Shown here piece after piece: positions 7,749 to 16,229 of a DNA stretch of 64,000 nt; within the stretch, counting starts at the first letter, position 1; every line of letters starts with the position of its first letter. A program made the position numbers and the translations under genes. Under the pieces are notes generated by a model. It did not search any database and was not told the origin of the DNA. It worked only from the letters and a program-made list of their open reading frames with translations. Origin of the DNA: Sphingobium limneticum (GTDB taxonomy: Bacteria > Pseudomonadota > Alphaproteobacteria > Sphingomonadales > Sphingomonadaceae); assembly GCF_008710155.1 (NCBI RefSeq), contig NZ_VYPZ01000005.1:62001-126000 (forward strand), written 5' to 3'.

Positions 7749-8342
7749 TTATCCACCTGTCTTCGTGCCAAGGCAAGCGACCAGTCGGCGCACCTGTGCA
7801 CGGGTATCGGTGAATGTCGTTCCCGTATGAATGATATAGTCCGCCCGGCGCCGTTTTTGCGCATCGGGAGTTTGCAGATGAACGATCTGGCGGAATTTCA
7901 CCGCGCTCATGCCGGGCCGCGCCAGGACTCGCCGCCGTTGCTTCCAGGCCGGCGCGGAGACGACGATCACCCCGTCCAGCCGCTTCTGCGCACCGGTTTC
8001 GAACAGCAGGGGAATATCGAGCACCACGAACTTTCGCGACCGGTGGCGGCGCAAAAAGCGCGCGCGTGCCGCCTGCACCGCCGGATGGACGATCGCCTCC
8101 AGCGCCTTGCGCTCCTGGGGATGGCCGAACACAGCCGCGCCCAGCTTCGCCCGATCGACGCCCTTCGGCCCGGTCGTGCCGGGGAAGCGCGCCTCGATCG
8201 CCGGCAGCAAGGCGCCGCCCGGCCCCTGCAAGTGGTGGACCTCAGCATCCGCGTCGAACAGCGGCACGCCCTCTCGCCGCAGCATCGCCGCCACCGCCGA
8301 CTTGCCCATGCCGATCGACCCGGTGAGGCCGTAGACCTTCAT
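7749..8342 (-). CDS. coaE: Dephospho-CoA kinase
   Basis: Catalyses the last step of coenzyme A synthesis, ATP-dependent 3'-phosphorylation of dephospho-CoA. The Walker A loop GLTGSIGMGKSA is at residues 5-16; the lid/CoA region includes LPAIEARFPGTTGPKGVDRAKL and the VVLDIPLLFETG segment is characteristic. Length 197 aa is normal. It overlaps the stop of aroE by the ATGA tetranucleotide at 8339-8342. Confidence 0.94.
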   Translation of the reverse strand: MKVYGLTGSIGMGKSAVAAMLRREGVPLFDADAEVHHLQGPGGALLPAIEARFPGTTGPKGVDRAKLGAAVFGHPQERKALEAIVHPAVQAARARFLRRHRSRKFVVLDIPLLFETGAQKRLDGVIVVSAPAWKQRRRVLARPGMSAVKFRQIVHLQTPDAQKRRRADYIIHTGTTFTDTRAQVRRLVACLGTKTGG

Positions 8343-9166
8343 TCCTCGGCGGCAACCAACAGCGCGCGCAATTCCGCGTCCAGTTCGCGCGGCGCCTGCG
8401 CATCGAAGAAAATGTCGAAGGCCAATGCCGCCTGCCCGATCAGCATTTCCAGCCCATCGAGAGTCTTGAGGCCCCGCGCCCGTGCGGCCTTGAGCAGGCC
8501 CGTCTCCAGCGGCGCGTAGACGATATCATAGACGGTCGCGCTTTCCGGCAACGGCGTCAGGTCCAGATCCAGCAGCGGCTGGCCCACCATGCCGAGCGAC
8601 GTCGAATTGACCAGCAGGTCGGCCGCCGGCAGCGCATCGCCCATGCCGATCACGCGCCCTTTGGTGCCGCCATGGTCCAGCAACGCCTGACCCCTGGCCG
8701 CATCGCGCGCCATGATCGTGATGTCCGGCACGCCCAGGCTGGTCAGCGCGAACAGGATCGCCCGCGCTGCGCCGCCGGTACCGATGATGACGGCGCTTTG
8801 CCCCTTCCACTTGTCGCGCAGCAACGGCTGAAGGAAGCCACCCGCATCGGTATTGGTGCCGATCAACGGCCCGCCCGTCTCGCTGGCGATGGTGTTGACC
8901 GCGCCGATCCGTTCGCGCACGCCGCCCGGATCGTCGACAAAGTCCAGCACCGCTATCTTGTGCGGAATGGTGACGTTGCAGCCCAGCCAGTCGGGATCGG
9001 ACCGCCGCATCAGGAAATAGGCCGCCATCCCCTCCGGCGTCACATGGGTCTTCCTATATTCCGCCTCGATATCCAGCGCGTTCAGCCAGAAATTGTGAAT
9101 CAGCGGGGATTTGCTGTGTTCGATCGGATCGCCGATGACTTCGGCATAAGGGAGGGCGTCGCTCAT
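8339..9166 (-). CDS. aroE: Shikimate dehydrogenase
   Basis: NADP-dependent reduction of 3-dehydroshikimate in the shikimate pathway. The shikimate-binding Ser pair is in EHSKSPLIHN near residues 17-26, the catalytic Lys in GCNVTIPHK, the Rossmann glycine loop in IGTGGAARA, and the conserved NSTSLGM and GLEMLIGQAALAF follow. 275 aa is standard. It overlaps maf upstream and coaE downstream by four bases each. Confidence 0.94.
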   Translation of the reverse strand: MSDALPYAEVIGDPIEHSKSPLIHNFWLNALDIEAEYRKTHVTPEGMAAYFLMRRSDPDWLGCNVTIPHKIAVLDFVDDPGGVRERIGAVNTIASETGGPLIGTNTDAGGFLQPLLRDKWKGQSAVIIGTGGAARAILFALTSLGVPDITIMARDAARGQALLDHGGTKGRVIGMGDALPAADLLVNSTSLGMVGQPLLDLDLTPLPESATVYDIVYAPLETGLLKAARARGLKTLDGLEMLIGQAALAFDIFFDAQAPRELDAELRALLVAAEE

Positions 9167-9780
9167 GCCGCCAAAACGCCGCGCACGCGCAGAAAGTCAA
9201 GCAGCGGCAACAAAGGCAGGCCCTGAATCGCGAACTGGCTGCCTTCGACCTTGCTGAAAATCTGCACGCCCGGACCTTCGATCCGGTAGCAGCCCACGCA
9301 CCAGCGCAGCTCGTCCCAGTCCGCGTCCAAATAGGATTGGATGAAGCTGTCGGACAAAGGCCGCACCGTCATCCGCACCCGCTCGACATGGCGCCAGATC
9401 GGCTCGCCATTGAGGACGATCACCGCCGCGCTGTGCAGATGATGGACCCGGCCCGACAGCAGGCGCAATATCCGCTCCGCATCCGCCCGATCGACCGCCT
9501 TGTCGATCATCTCGCCCCGATCCTCGCCATCGGCGATGCTCCCCGCCAGACTCAGAGTCTGGTCGCATCCCAGCACCAGCGCGCCCGGCACACGGCGCGA
9601 GACTTTCAATGCCTTCAATTCCGCCAGCGCATCGGCCAGCGCGCGCGCATCCAGCCCGTCGGCACGCAGCGCATCCTTGGCCGCTTCCTCGTCCACACCC
9701 GGCGACAGCGCCTCGAACGGCACTTGCGCGGCGCTCAGCAACGCCCTGCGGCTCGCGCTTTGCGACGCCAGTACGATCAT
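9163..9780 (-). CDS. Maf-like nucleoside triphosphate pyrophosphatase
   Basis: A 205-residue Maf/HAM1-fold enzyme that hydrolyses non-canonical or modified NTPs to NMP and pyrophosphate. Motifs: LASQSASRRALL at the N-terminus, the metal-binding GCDQTL, and SGRVHHLHSAAV. The C-terminal YRIEGPGVQIFSKVEGSQFAIQGLPL replaces the more common GPAGAYRIEG pattern, so its nucleotide preference (YhdE-like or YceF-like) is unclear. ATGA overlap with ppsR upstream. Confidence 0.9.
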   Translation of the reverse strand: MIVLASQSASRRALLSAAQVPFEALSPGVDEEAAKDALRADGLDARALADALAELKALKVSRRVPGALVLGCDQTLSLAGSIADGEDRGEMIDKAVDRADAERILRLLSGRVHHLHSAAVIVLNGEPIWRHVERVRMTVRPLSDSFIQSYLDADWDELRWCVGCYRIEGPGVQIFSKVEGSQFAIQGLPLLPLLDFLRVRGVLAA

Positions 9781-10604
9781 ATCTCATGCCCTTCCGCCAG
9801 TTCGCGGTCGTTGAACAGGTTAATGATGGCGGCGGCCGCTTCCTCGATCGACCGGCGAGTCATGTCGATCACCGGCCAGCCATTGTCGGCGAACATGCGC
9901 CGGGCGAAGGCCAGTTCCTCCTGCACCTTCTCATTGTCGACATAGGCGGTTTCGGGCGCCTGATTGAGGGACAGCAGCCGGTTGCGGCGGATCTGGATCA
10001 ACCGCTCCGGACTGACGGTCAGGCCAACGACTATCGGATGTTTCAGGCTGTAGAGGCTGCGCGGCGGCGGCGATTCCGGCACCAGCGGGATATTGGCGGT
10101 CTTGTACCCGCGATTGGCGAGGTAGATGGAGGTCGGCGTCTTGGACGCGCGCGACACGCCGGCCAGCAATATGTCCGCCTCTTCCCAATTTTCATGCCCC
10201 ACGCCGTCATCATGGGCGATGGTGAACTGGATCGCCTCGATCCGGGCGAAATAGGCTTCATCGAGAATATGTTTGCGCCCCGGCCGGGTGCGGGTTTCCT
10301 GCCCCAATATGTTGGACAGGGCGTCGGCCACACTGTCGAGCGCGGCGACATGGGGCAGGCCCAGCGCGCGGCAGCGCGTCTCCAGCCGGCGGCGCAGCAT
10401 GTGATTGGTGAGCGTGAACAGCACCAGCCCCGGATTGGCGCTGATCTCTTCCATGATCCGGTCCAGATGCACTTCGGATCGCACCATCGGCCAGAAATGG
10501 CGGATCGCCTCGACATTTTCGAACAGACCGATCGCCGCCTTGGCGATATTCTCCAGCGTTTCGCCGGTGGAGTCAGACAGAAGATGCAGGTGAATACGCG
10601 CCAT
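9777..10604 (-). CDS. ppsR: PEP synthase regulatory protein (bifunctional kinase/pyrophosphorylase, DUF299)
   Basis: A 275-residue PSRP family member. Relatives phosphorylate and dephosphorylate phosphoenolpyruvate synthase or pyruvate phosphate dikinase using ADP and phosphate. The hallmark P-loop GVSRASKTPTSIYLANRG is in the middle, and the N-terminal IHLHLLSDSTGETLE is conserved. ATG 10604 was chosen; the frame stays open upstream but crosses the DnaA-box region. This is the gene called RP001 that flanks the origin in Caulobacter and Rickettsia, with hemE on the other side, exactly as here. Confidence 0.93.
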   Translation of the reverse strand: MARIHLHLLSDSTGETLENIAKAAIGLFENVEAIRHFWPMVRSEVHLDRIMEEISANPGLVLFTLTNHMLRRRLETRCRALGLPHVAALDSVADALSNILGQETRTRPGRKHILDEAYFARIEAIQFTIAHDDGVGHENWEEADILLAGVSRASKTPTSIYLANRGYKTANIPLVPESPPPRSLYSLKHPIVVGLTVSPERLIQIRRNRLLSLNQAPETAYVDNEKVQEELAFARRMFADNGWPVIDMTRRSIEEAAAAIINLFNDRELAEGHEI

Positions 10605-10890
10605 GAGGACATCTCTGTTGGAGGGCTGTGGATAAAGCAAGGGATGAAATTGTGGATAAGTTTCGACCCTTTTCCCGTCCCCACTGACCGGAATCTTATC
10701 CACAAGCCCCCAACAGGCCCCTGATTCCATCCACAGCCTGTGGGTAACGGGGATACTGACTCTGACTCGGCACGCTTTCCGTGACTCTCCTGAGTCAACA
10801 TGTTGGCAAAAGCGGGCACAGCGCATAAACCCCGCTGCCAACCGACCTACTATCTCCATCATCCCTTGAATCTAAATAATAAGAGAGAAT
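10605..10890. other. Probable chromosomal replication origin (oriC)
   Basis: The intergenic region between ppsR and hemE holds three perfect DnaA boxes (TGTGGATAA at 10627-10635 and 10651-10659, TTATCCACA at 10696-10704), a one-mismatch box TGTGGGTAA at 10739-10747 and a weaker CCATCCACA at 10727-10735. Six GANTC sites for the CcrM methylase lie at 10691, 10723, 10758, 10764, 10783 and 10792, with a seventh at 10868. An AT-rich stretch at 10866-10890 beside hemE could be the unwinding element. ppsR and hemE diverge away from it. Gene order equals that of the Caulobacter origin. Confidence 0.85.
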
Positions 10891-10893
10891 GTG

Positions 10894-11952
10894 ATGCGCG
10901 AAGACGCCCCGGTGAGCCTGACGGACAAGCCGCTCCTTGGCGTTCTGAAAGGCGACCGTCCCGCCGTGCCGCCCATGTGGCTGATGCGCCAGGCCGGCCG
11001 CTATTTGCCTGAATATCGGGCGCTGCGGGCGGACAAGGGCGGCTTCCTGGAACTGGTCTATGACAGCGCCGCCGCGGCCGAAGTCACGCTCCAGCCGCTC
11101 CGTCGCTTCGGCTTTGACGGCGCGATCCTCTTTTCAGACATTTTGATCGTGCCCTATGCGATGGGACAGGATCTCTGGTTCGAGGCCGGGGAAGGCCCGC
11201 GCCTGGCCCCGATCCTCGCCGAGACGGACCTGTCCGCGCTGACAGCCGATTACAGCCGCTTCGACGCGGTCTACGAGACGGTACGGCAGGTGAAGGCTGC
11301 CCTGGACCCCAGCGTCACCTTTCTGGGCTTTGCAGGCAGTCCCTGGACCGTCGCGACCTATATGGTGGCAGGGCAAGGCAGCAAGGATCATGGGCTGGCC
11401 CGCCGCATGGCCTATCAGCAGCCCGATCGCTTCGCCGCACTGATCGACGCGATCGTCGATGCGACCGTCATCTATCTGTGCGGCCAGATCAACGCCGGCG
11501 TGGAAGCGGTCCAACTGTTCGACAGCTGGGCCGGCAGCCTGTCCCCGCTGCAATTCGAGCGCTGGGTGATCGAACCCAACAAGCGGATCGTCGCGCAGAT
11601 AAAGGCGCTCCATCCCGATATTCCGGTGATCGGCTTCCCCAAGGGCGCCGGCGCGAAACTGGCCGATTATGCGGCGCAGACCGGCGTGGATGCCGTGGGC
11701 GTCGACGAAACCATCGACCCCTATTGGGCCAATGAAGCGCTGCCCAAGGGGCTGCCGGTGCAGGGCAATCTCGATCCGCTGGCCCTGATCGCCGGCGGCC
11801 AGGCGGTCGAGGAGGCGGTCGATAGGATACGGGCTGCTTTCGCCGATCGGCCCCATATCATGAATCTTGGCCATGGCATTTTGCCCGACACGCCCATTGC
11901 ACATGTCGAAGCGCTCATTAGCTATGTGCGTAGGGAAGGAGTCCGCGACTAA
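10894..11952 (+). CDS. hemE: Uroporphyrinogen decarboxylase
   Basis: Decarboxylates the four acetate side chains of uroporphyrinogen III to coproporphyrinogen III in heme synthesis. The N-terminal signature PMWLMRQAGRYLPEYR and the central FAGSPWTVATYMVAGQGSKDH are diagnostic, and the C-terminal NLGHGILPDTP is conserved. A GTG directly precedes the ATG (10891), so either may initiate; AGAGAG lies just upstream. The gene begins inside the origin region and overlaps hemJ by one base. Confidence 0.95.
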   Translation: MREDAPVSLTDKPLLGVLKGDRPAVPPMWLMRQAGRYLPEYRALRADKGGFLELVYDSAAAAEVTLQPLRRFGFDGAILFSDILIVPYAMGQDLWFEAGEGPRLAPILAETDLSALTADYSRFDAVYETVRQVKAALDPSVTFLGFAGSPWTVATYMVAGQGSKDHGLARRMAYQQPDRFAALIDAIVDATVIYLCGQINAGVEAVQLFDSWAGSLSPLQFERWVIEPNKRIVAQIKALHPDIPVIGFPKGAGAKLADYAAQTGVDAVGVDETIDPYWANEALPKGLPVQGNLDPLALIAGGQAVEEAVDRIRAAFADRPHIMNLGHGILPDTPIAHVEALISYVRREGVRD

Positions 11953-12392
11953 TGGCCTATCTTGGTGCCGCCTATCTCTGGGTGAAGGCCGCCCATGTCA
12001 TCTTCGTCATCTTCCTGATGGCGGGGCTGTTCATGATGCCGCGCTTCTTCGTCTATCATCAGGAAACCGTGCCTGGATCGCCGGAGGACAAGCGCTGGAT
12101 CGAGCGGGAAGGGCGATTGCTCAAGATCATCCTCAACCCGTCGCTGCTTCTGGTCTGGCTGTTCGGCCTGATGCTGATGGTGGAGATCGGCGCCTGGAGC
12201 TTTGGCTGGTTCCACCTGAAACTGCTCTTCGTGCTGGGCCTGTCGGGCTATCATGGCTGGATCGCAGGCTATACGAAGAAGCTGGCGCGCGGCGAACGCC
12301 CGCTCAGCGACAAGCAGTTGCGCATGATGAACGAGATTCCGGGCGTGGCCGCCGCGGTCATCGTCATCGCGGTGATCGTGAAGCCCTTCTGA
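11952..12392 (+). CDS. hemJ: Protoporphyrinogen IX oxidase HemJ
   Basis: A 146-residue integral membrane protein with four predicted helices, matching the HemJ/UPF0093 family that oxidises protoporphyrinogen IX to protoporphyrin IX in many bacteria lacking HemG and HemY. The conserved N-terminal His is in KAAHVIFVIFLMAGLFMMPR, and the Lys-rich segment AGYTKKLARGERPLSDKQLR is typical. Start ATG shares its first base with the hemE stop (TAATG), so the two heme genes are translationally coupled. Confidence 0.92.
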   Translation: MAYLGAAYLWVKAAHVIFVIFLMAGLFMMPRFFVYHQETVPGSPEDKRWIEREGRLLKIILNPSLLLVWLFGLMLMVEIGAWSFGWFHLKLLFVLGLSGYHGWIAGYTKKLARGERPLSDKQLRMMNEIPGVAAAVIVIAVIVKPF

Positions 12393-12507
12393 TCCTATTG
12401 CCTGTCCTACATCGGGCATTTTCCGTAGGATTACCGCCTGCGACAGACGCACGAATAGTATCAGCGCAGCGTAATAAAATGTCCGAATTCGCGGGAAAAG
12501 TGCGAAG

Positions 12508-13362
12508 TTAAGCGCAATCGACCGCGATATTGTCAATCAGCCGCGTCTTGCCCAGCTTCGCCGCGCCGAGCAGCCGGGCCGGGCGGTCCAGCACCGACAT
12601 CGGCTCCAGTGTCGCGGCATCGCACAGGGTGACATAGTCGATCGGGTCGAAGCCATGGGCCGCCAGCGTCGCGATCGCCTTGGCCAGCGCGCCTTCGACC
12701 GGTTCGCCCTTCTCCATCTGCCGCTTCGCTTCGCCCAGCGCGCGGGGCAGGGCCAGCGCCGCCTTGCGGTCTTCTTCGCTGAGATAGGCGTTGCGGGAGG
12801 AGAGGGCGAGGCCATCTTCGGCCCGCTGGGTCGGCAGGCCGACAATCTCTATGGCCAAATCAAGGTCCGCGACGAAGCGGCGGATCACCGCCAGCTGCTG
12901 ATAATCCTTCTCGCCGAAAATCGCGACGTCGGGCTGCACCTGGTTGAACAGCTTGGTCACTACCGTCGCCACGCCATCGAAATGGCCCGGCCGTGCCGCG
13001 CCATCAAGGCCGTCGCTGATCCCCGACACGCGGATATTGGTGGCATAGCCGGCCGGGTACATGACATCGACGCTTGGCGCCCAGAGAATGTCGACGCCCG
13101 CCGCTTGCAACATCTGTGCGTCCTTGGCCTCTCGCCGCGGATAGGCGTCCAGATCCTCGTTCGGGCCGAACTGGCGGGGATTGACGAAGATCGACACGAC
13201 CACATGCCGCCCATGGCGCCGGGCTTCCTCGACCAACGCCATATGCCCGTCATGCAAGGCACCCATTGTGGGCACCAGAACGACAGGCTTGCCGTCGCTT
13301 TTCAGCGTTTCGACGGCGGCACGAAGGGCGGGCAAGTCACGCAATATTTGCACGGAAGTCAC
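12508..13362 (-). CDS. panC: Pantothenate synthetase (pantoate--beta-alanine ligase)
   Basis: ATP-dependent condensation of pantoate with beta-alanine. Motifs of the cytidylyltransferase-like fold are clear: VPTMGALHDGHMALV with the HxGH site, SIFVNPRQFGP, FGEKDYQQL, and the KMSKS-like LALSSRNAYLS. 284 aa is standard. It converges on hemJ across a 115-base gap and diverges from mipZ, an arrangement shared with Caulobacter. Confidence 0.95.
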   Translation of the reverse strand: MTSVQILRDLPALRAAVETLKSDGKPVVLVPTMGALHDGHMALVEEARRHGRHVVVSIFVNPRQFGPNEDLDAYPRREAKDAQMLQAAGVDILWAPSVDVMYPAGYATNIRVSGISDGLDGAARPGHFDGVATVVTKLFNQVQPDVAIFGEKDYQQLAVIRRFVADLDLAIEIVGLPTQRAEDGLALSSRNAYLSEEDRKAALALPRALGEAKRQMEKGEPVEGALAKAIATLAAHGFDPIDYVTLCDAATLEPMSVLDRPARLLGAAKLGKTRLIDNIAVDCA

Positions 13363-13461
13363 GGCTCCGATAAGGGCAAAATCCTATGGCTGTCCTGCTA
13401 GGCTCGTGCCGGCGCGACCGTCAACACGCATTGCGACAATCAACGGGGTTTACTGGGGCCA

Positions 13462-14268
13462 ATGGGCAATCCGCAGCCGCATCTTATCGTCTTCGCCAAT
13501 GAAAAAGGCGGGACCGGCAAGTCGACCACGGCGGTGCATACCGCCATCGCCCTGTCAGCGCTCGGCCACAAGGTCGGCCTGATCGACCTCGATCCGCGTC
13601 AGCGCACCGTCACCCGTTACATGGAAAATCGCCAGGAAACGGCCAAGCGCCGCGGCATCGATCTGCCCATGCCGGCGTTCGACGTGTTCACCGGCGACAG
13701 CATCGCTGCGCTCGATGATCAGGTGATTTCGCTGGCGCTCGGTAACGACTATCTGGTCGTCGACACGCCCGGCCGCGACGATATCTATGCCCGCCATCTG
13801 GCGCCGCATGCCAACACGCTGGTCACGCCGATGAACGACAGTTTCGTCGATTTCGACCTGATCGGGCAGGTCGATCCGGAAACCTTCAAGGTGCGCAGCC
13901 CCTCCTTCTATTCCGAACTCATCTTCGACGCGCGCAAGGCGAGGGCGAAGGTGGATGGCGTCACTATCGATTGGGTGGTGCTGCGCAACCGCGTCCAGCA
14001 TCATGACGCCCGCAACAAGAAGCGGGTCGGCGACGCGTTGATGGAACTCTCCCGCCGGGTCGGATTCCGCGTCATTCCGGGCCTTTCGGAGCGCGTCATC
14101 TTCCGCGAGCTGTTCCCGTCGGGCCTGACTTTGCTGGACAAGGGCCATCTGGGCGAACTGGGCGTCAGCCATATCGCCGCGCGGCAGGAACTGCGCGAAA
14201 TGGTGTCGGGACTTGCGCTGCCGACGCTTGAGGGCACGGCGGCTCTGGACCTGCTCGGCGCCGCCTGA
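13462..14268 (+). CDS. mipZ: Division-plane positioning ATPase MipZ
   Basis: A ParA/MinD-superfamily ATPase. The deviant Walker A motif NEKGGTGKST is at about residues 13-22, followed by LIDLDPRQRTVTRYMENR, the catalytic-region VVDTPGRDD, TPMNDSFVDFDLIGQVDP and WVVLRNR. These match Caulobacter MipZ rather than ParA. In Caulobacter, MipZ forms a gradient from ParB-bound poles and blocks FtsZ assembly away from midcell. Its position beside panC agrees. It heads an operon overlapping a J-domain gene. Confidence 0.93.
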   Translation: MGNPQPHLIVFANEKGGTGKSTTAVHTAIALSALGHKVGLIDLDPRQRTVTRYMENRQETAKRRGIDLPMPAFDVFTGDSIAALDDQVISLALGNDYLVVDTPGRDDIYARHLAPHANTLVTPMNDSFVDFDLIGQVDPETFKVRSPSFYSELIFDARKARAKVDGVTIDWVVLRNRVQHHDARNKKRVGDALMELSRRVGFRVIPGLSERVIFRELFPSGLTLLDKGHLGELGVSHIAARQELREMVSGLALPTLEGTAALDLLGAA

Positions 14269-14705
14269 TGGGCTTGCTGACGCTCCTGATCGCCACGCTC
14301 GCGATCTGGTTGATCTGGACGGGAAAGTTGCAACGCATGACGGCAAAGGATGGCATGGCCTTGGGCGCCGCGTTGGTAGGCGCTGTGCTGGCGGCCAAGG
14401 GAAAGCCGGTGATCGGTGCCCCGCTGCTGATCGGCGCGGCGCTCTTCTTCGCCAAGCAGGGCAATATGAAGGCCAAGGTGAAAGCCCGCAAACGGGCCAC
14501 CCCGCCAATCCCACCGCGTGCCGATGATGTGGTCAAGGCCCGCGCCTTGCTGGGCCTGGCCCCCGACGCCGATGCAAAGGCGATCCGTGCCGCCCATCGC
14601 CGCCTGATCGCGTCGGTTCATCCCGACAAGGGCGGTACCGAAGCGCTGGCGGCACAGATCAACGCCGCGCGCGACCTGCTGCTCGCCGAGCAAAAGCAGC
14701 GGTGA
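14268..14705 (+). CDS. Membrane-anchored J-domain (DnaJ-like) protein
   Basis: A 145-residue protein with two N-terminal hydrophobic segments (about 1-18 and 30-62), a basic stretch, then a J-domain from about residue 85 with the essential HPD in ASVHPDKGG. It should recruit and stimulate a DnaK-type chaperone at the inner membrane, by analogy with other small membrane J-proteins. Start ATG overlaps the mipZ stop (TGATG) and its stop overlaps the mutase GTG start, so the three genes are tightly coupled. The client is unknown. Confidence 0.87.
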   Translation: MGLLTLLIATLAIWLIWTGKLQRMTAKDGMALGAALVGAVLAAKGKPVIGAPLLIGAALFFAKQGNMKAKVKARKRATPPIPPRADDVVKARALLGLAPDADAKAIRAAHRRLIASVHPDKGGTEALAAQINAARDLLLAEQKQR

Positions 14706-16078
14706 CGCATAAATTCCATCCGACCCTGTTGCGCGACTATGATCTGCGCGGCCGGGTAGGGGACACGCTGCACGAAGCCGATGCCTGGGCTTTGGGGCGC
14801 AGCTTCGGCACCATGATCGCGCGATCGGGCAGCCGGCGCATCGTAGTCGGCTGTGACGGGCGACTAAGCTCGCCGATGCTGGAATCGGCACTGGTCGAAG
14901 GCCTTGTCCAAACCGGAATCGATGTGCTGCGCATCGGCCTTGGCCCGACGCCGATGCTATATCATGCCGAAGCGACGGAGAATGTGAGCGGCGGCATCCA
15001 GATAACCGGCAGCCATAATCCCGGCGATCAGAATGGCTTCAAGCTGGTGAAGGCGCATGCGCCCTTTTTCGGGGCGGAGATTCAGGCCTTGGGCCTCATG
15101 GCGGCGGCGGGCGACTGGGACTCCAGTACGGGCCGGGTCGAGACGATCGCCATCATGGACGCTTATGCGGCGCGGCTGGTGCAGGGTTTCGATGGGCCTG
15201 CATGCCGCATCGGTTGGGACGCGGGCAATGGCGCCGCCGGTCCGGTGGTGGAAAAGCTGGCGCAATTGCTCCCCGGTGAGCATCATCTGCTCTTCACCGA
15301 TGTAGACGGTCATTTTCCCAATCATCATCCCGATCCTTCCGGTGAGAAGAATCTGGCCGATCTGCGCGCGCTCGTCCGCGACAAGCAGCTCGATTTCGGT
15401 GTGGCTTTCGATGGCGATGGCGACCGGATCGGCGTGATCGACAGTCTGGGTCGCACATTGCCGGGGGACCAACTGCTCGGCCTGTTCGCGCAAGTCGTGC
15501 TGAAAACCCACCCAGGCGGCCGGATCGTGGGCGATGTAAAGTCCAGCCAGACCGTTTTCGACCGGATCGCGACGCTGGGGGGCCAGCCGGAGATGTGGAA
15601 GACCGGCCACAGCCATATCAAGTCCAGAATGAAGCAGATTGGCAGCCCATTGGGGGGCGAAACCACAGGTCATCTCTTCTTCGCCGACGATTATCCCGGC
15701 TATGACGATGGCCTTTATGCGGCCGTCCGCCTGATCCGCGCCGTCGGATCGCTGGGCCGCAGCGTTACCGGGCTGCATGACGCGATGCCTGCGACCGTCA
15801 TTACGCCCGAATGGCGGTTCCCCGTATCGGAAACCCGCAAATTTGCGGTGATTGGGGAAATTCTGGATCGACTGACGGCGCAGGGTGCCGATATCTGCAC
15901 TATTGACGGTGTACGGGTGCGTACAGCGCAAGGCTGGTGGCTGCTCCGGGCCTCCAATACGGAAGCTGCTCTGGTGGCACGCGCCGAATCGGCGAATCAG
16001 GCCGATCTGGATCAACTGGTGGCGGAAATGGACGCGCAGCTGGCCGAATCAGGCGTGGTCAGGCTCGCAACATCCTGA
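14702..16078 (+). CDS. Phosphomannomutase/phosphoglucomutase
   Basis: An alpha-D-phosphohexomutase (458 aa) interconverting hexose 1- and 6-phosphates, needed for sugar nucleotides of envelope polysaccharides. The four family motifs are visible: the phosphoserine loop GIQITGSHNPGDQNG, the metal loop FDGDGDRIGV, the sugar loop GGETTGHLFF, and the phosphate loop LRASNTEAALV. Start is GTG at 14702 in a GTGA overlap with the J-domain gene. Functional names manB, pgm or algC cannot be separated by sequence alone. Confidence 0.92.
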   Translation: MTHKFHPTLLRDYDLRGRVGDTLHEADAWALGRSFGTMIARSGSRRIVVGCDGRLSSPMLESALVEGLVQTGIDVLRIGLGPTPMLYHAEATENVSGGIQITGSHNPGDQNGFKLVKAHAPFFGAEIQALGLMAAAGDWDSSTGRVETIAIMDAYAARLVQGFDGPACRIGWDAGNGAAGPVVEKLAQLLPGEHHLLFTDVDGHFPNHHPDPSGEKNLADLRALVRDKQLDFGVAFDGDGDRIGVIDSLGRTLPGDQLLGLFAQVVLKTHPGGRIVGDVKSSQTVFDRIATLGGQPEMWKTGHSHIKSRMKQIGSPLGGETTGHLFFADDYPGYDDGLYAAVRLIRAVGSLGRSVTGLHDAMPATVITPEWRFPVSETRKFAVIGEILDRLTAQGADICTIDGVRVRTAQGWWLLRASNTEAALVARAESANQADLDQLVAEMDAQLAESGVVRLATS

Positions 16079-16164
16079 ATCCCGGATTTTTTCGGCTATA
16101 CTTTGGTCTAGTTTCCACCCTCGGATTGGATCCTTTCCCTTACGGAAAGCATCTGAGAAGACAA

Positions 16165-16207
16165 CGATTGCAGAAAACGCAATCATGCTTGTCTGTTTCG
16201 CATTTGC
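16165..16207 (+). promoter_or_regulatory. Conserved upstream elements of small-RNA locus A
   Basis: GATTGC, seven bases, GCAATC (16166-16184), then after exactly 12 bases TTCGCATTTGC (16197-16207). The same two elements, with the same 7- and 12-base spacings, lie upstream of locus B at 23071-23112. They may form a promoter with an operator, or a 5' hairpin of the transcript. I know of no regulator with this site. Confidence 0.6.
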
Positions 16208-16229
16208 GACAATCGTCGCTGCACCGCAA

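Noticed and set aside
7749..7757. TTATCCACC, a DnaA-box-like 9-mer
   Set aside because: A single near-match inside the coaE coding end, 2.9 kb from the cluster at 10.6-10.9 kb; no companion boxes.
12393..12507. Possible hairpin ATCCTA...TAGGAT after hemJ
   Set aside because: Only 6 bp with a long loop and no T-run; likely chance.
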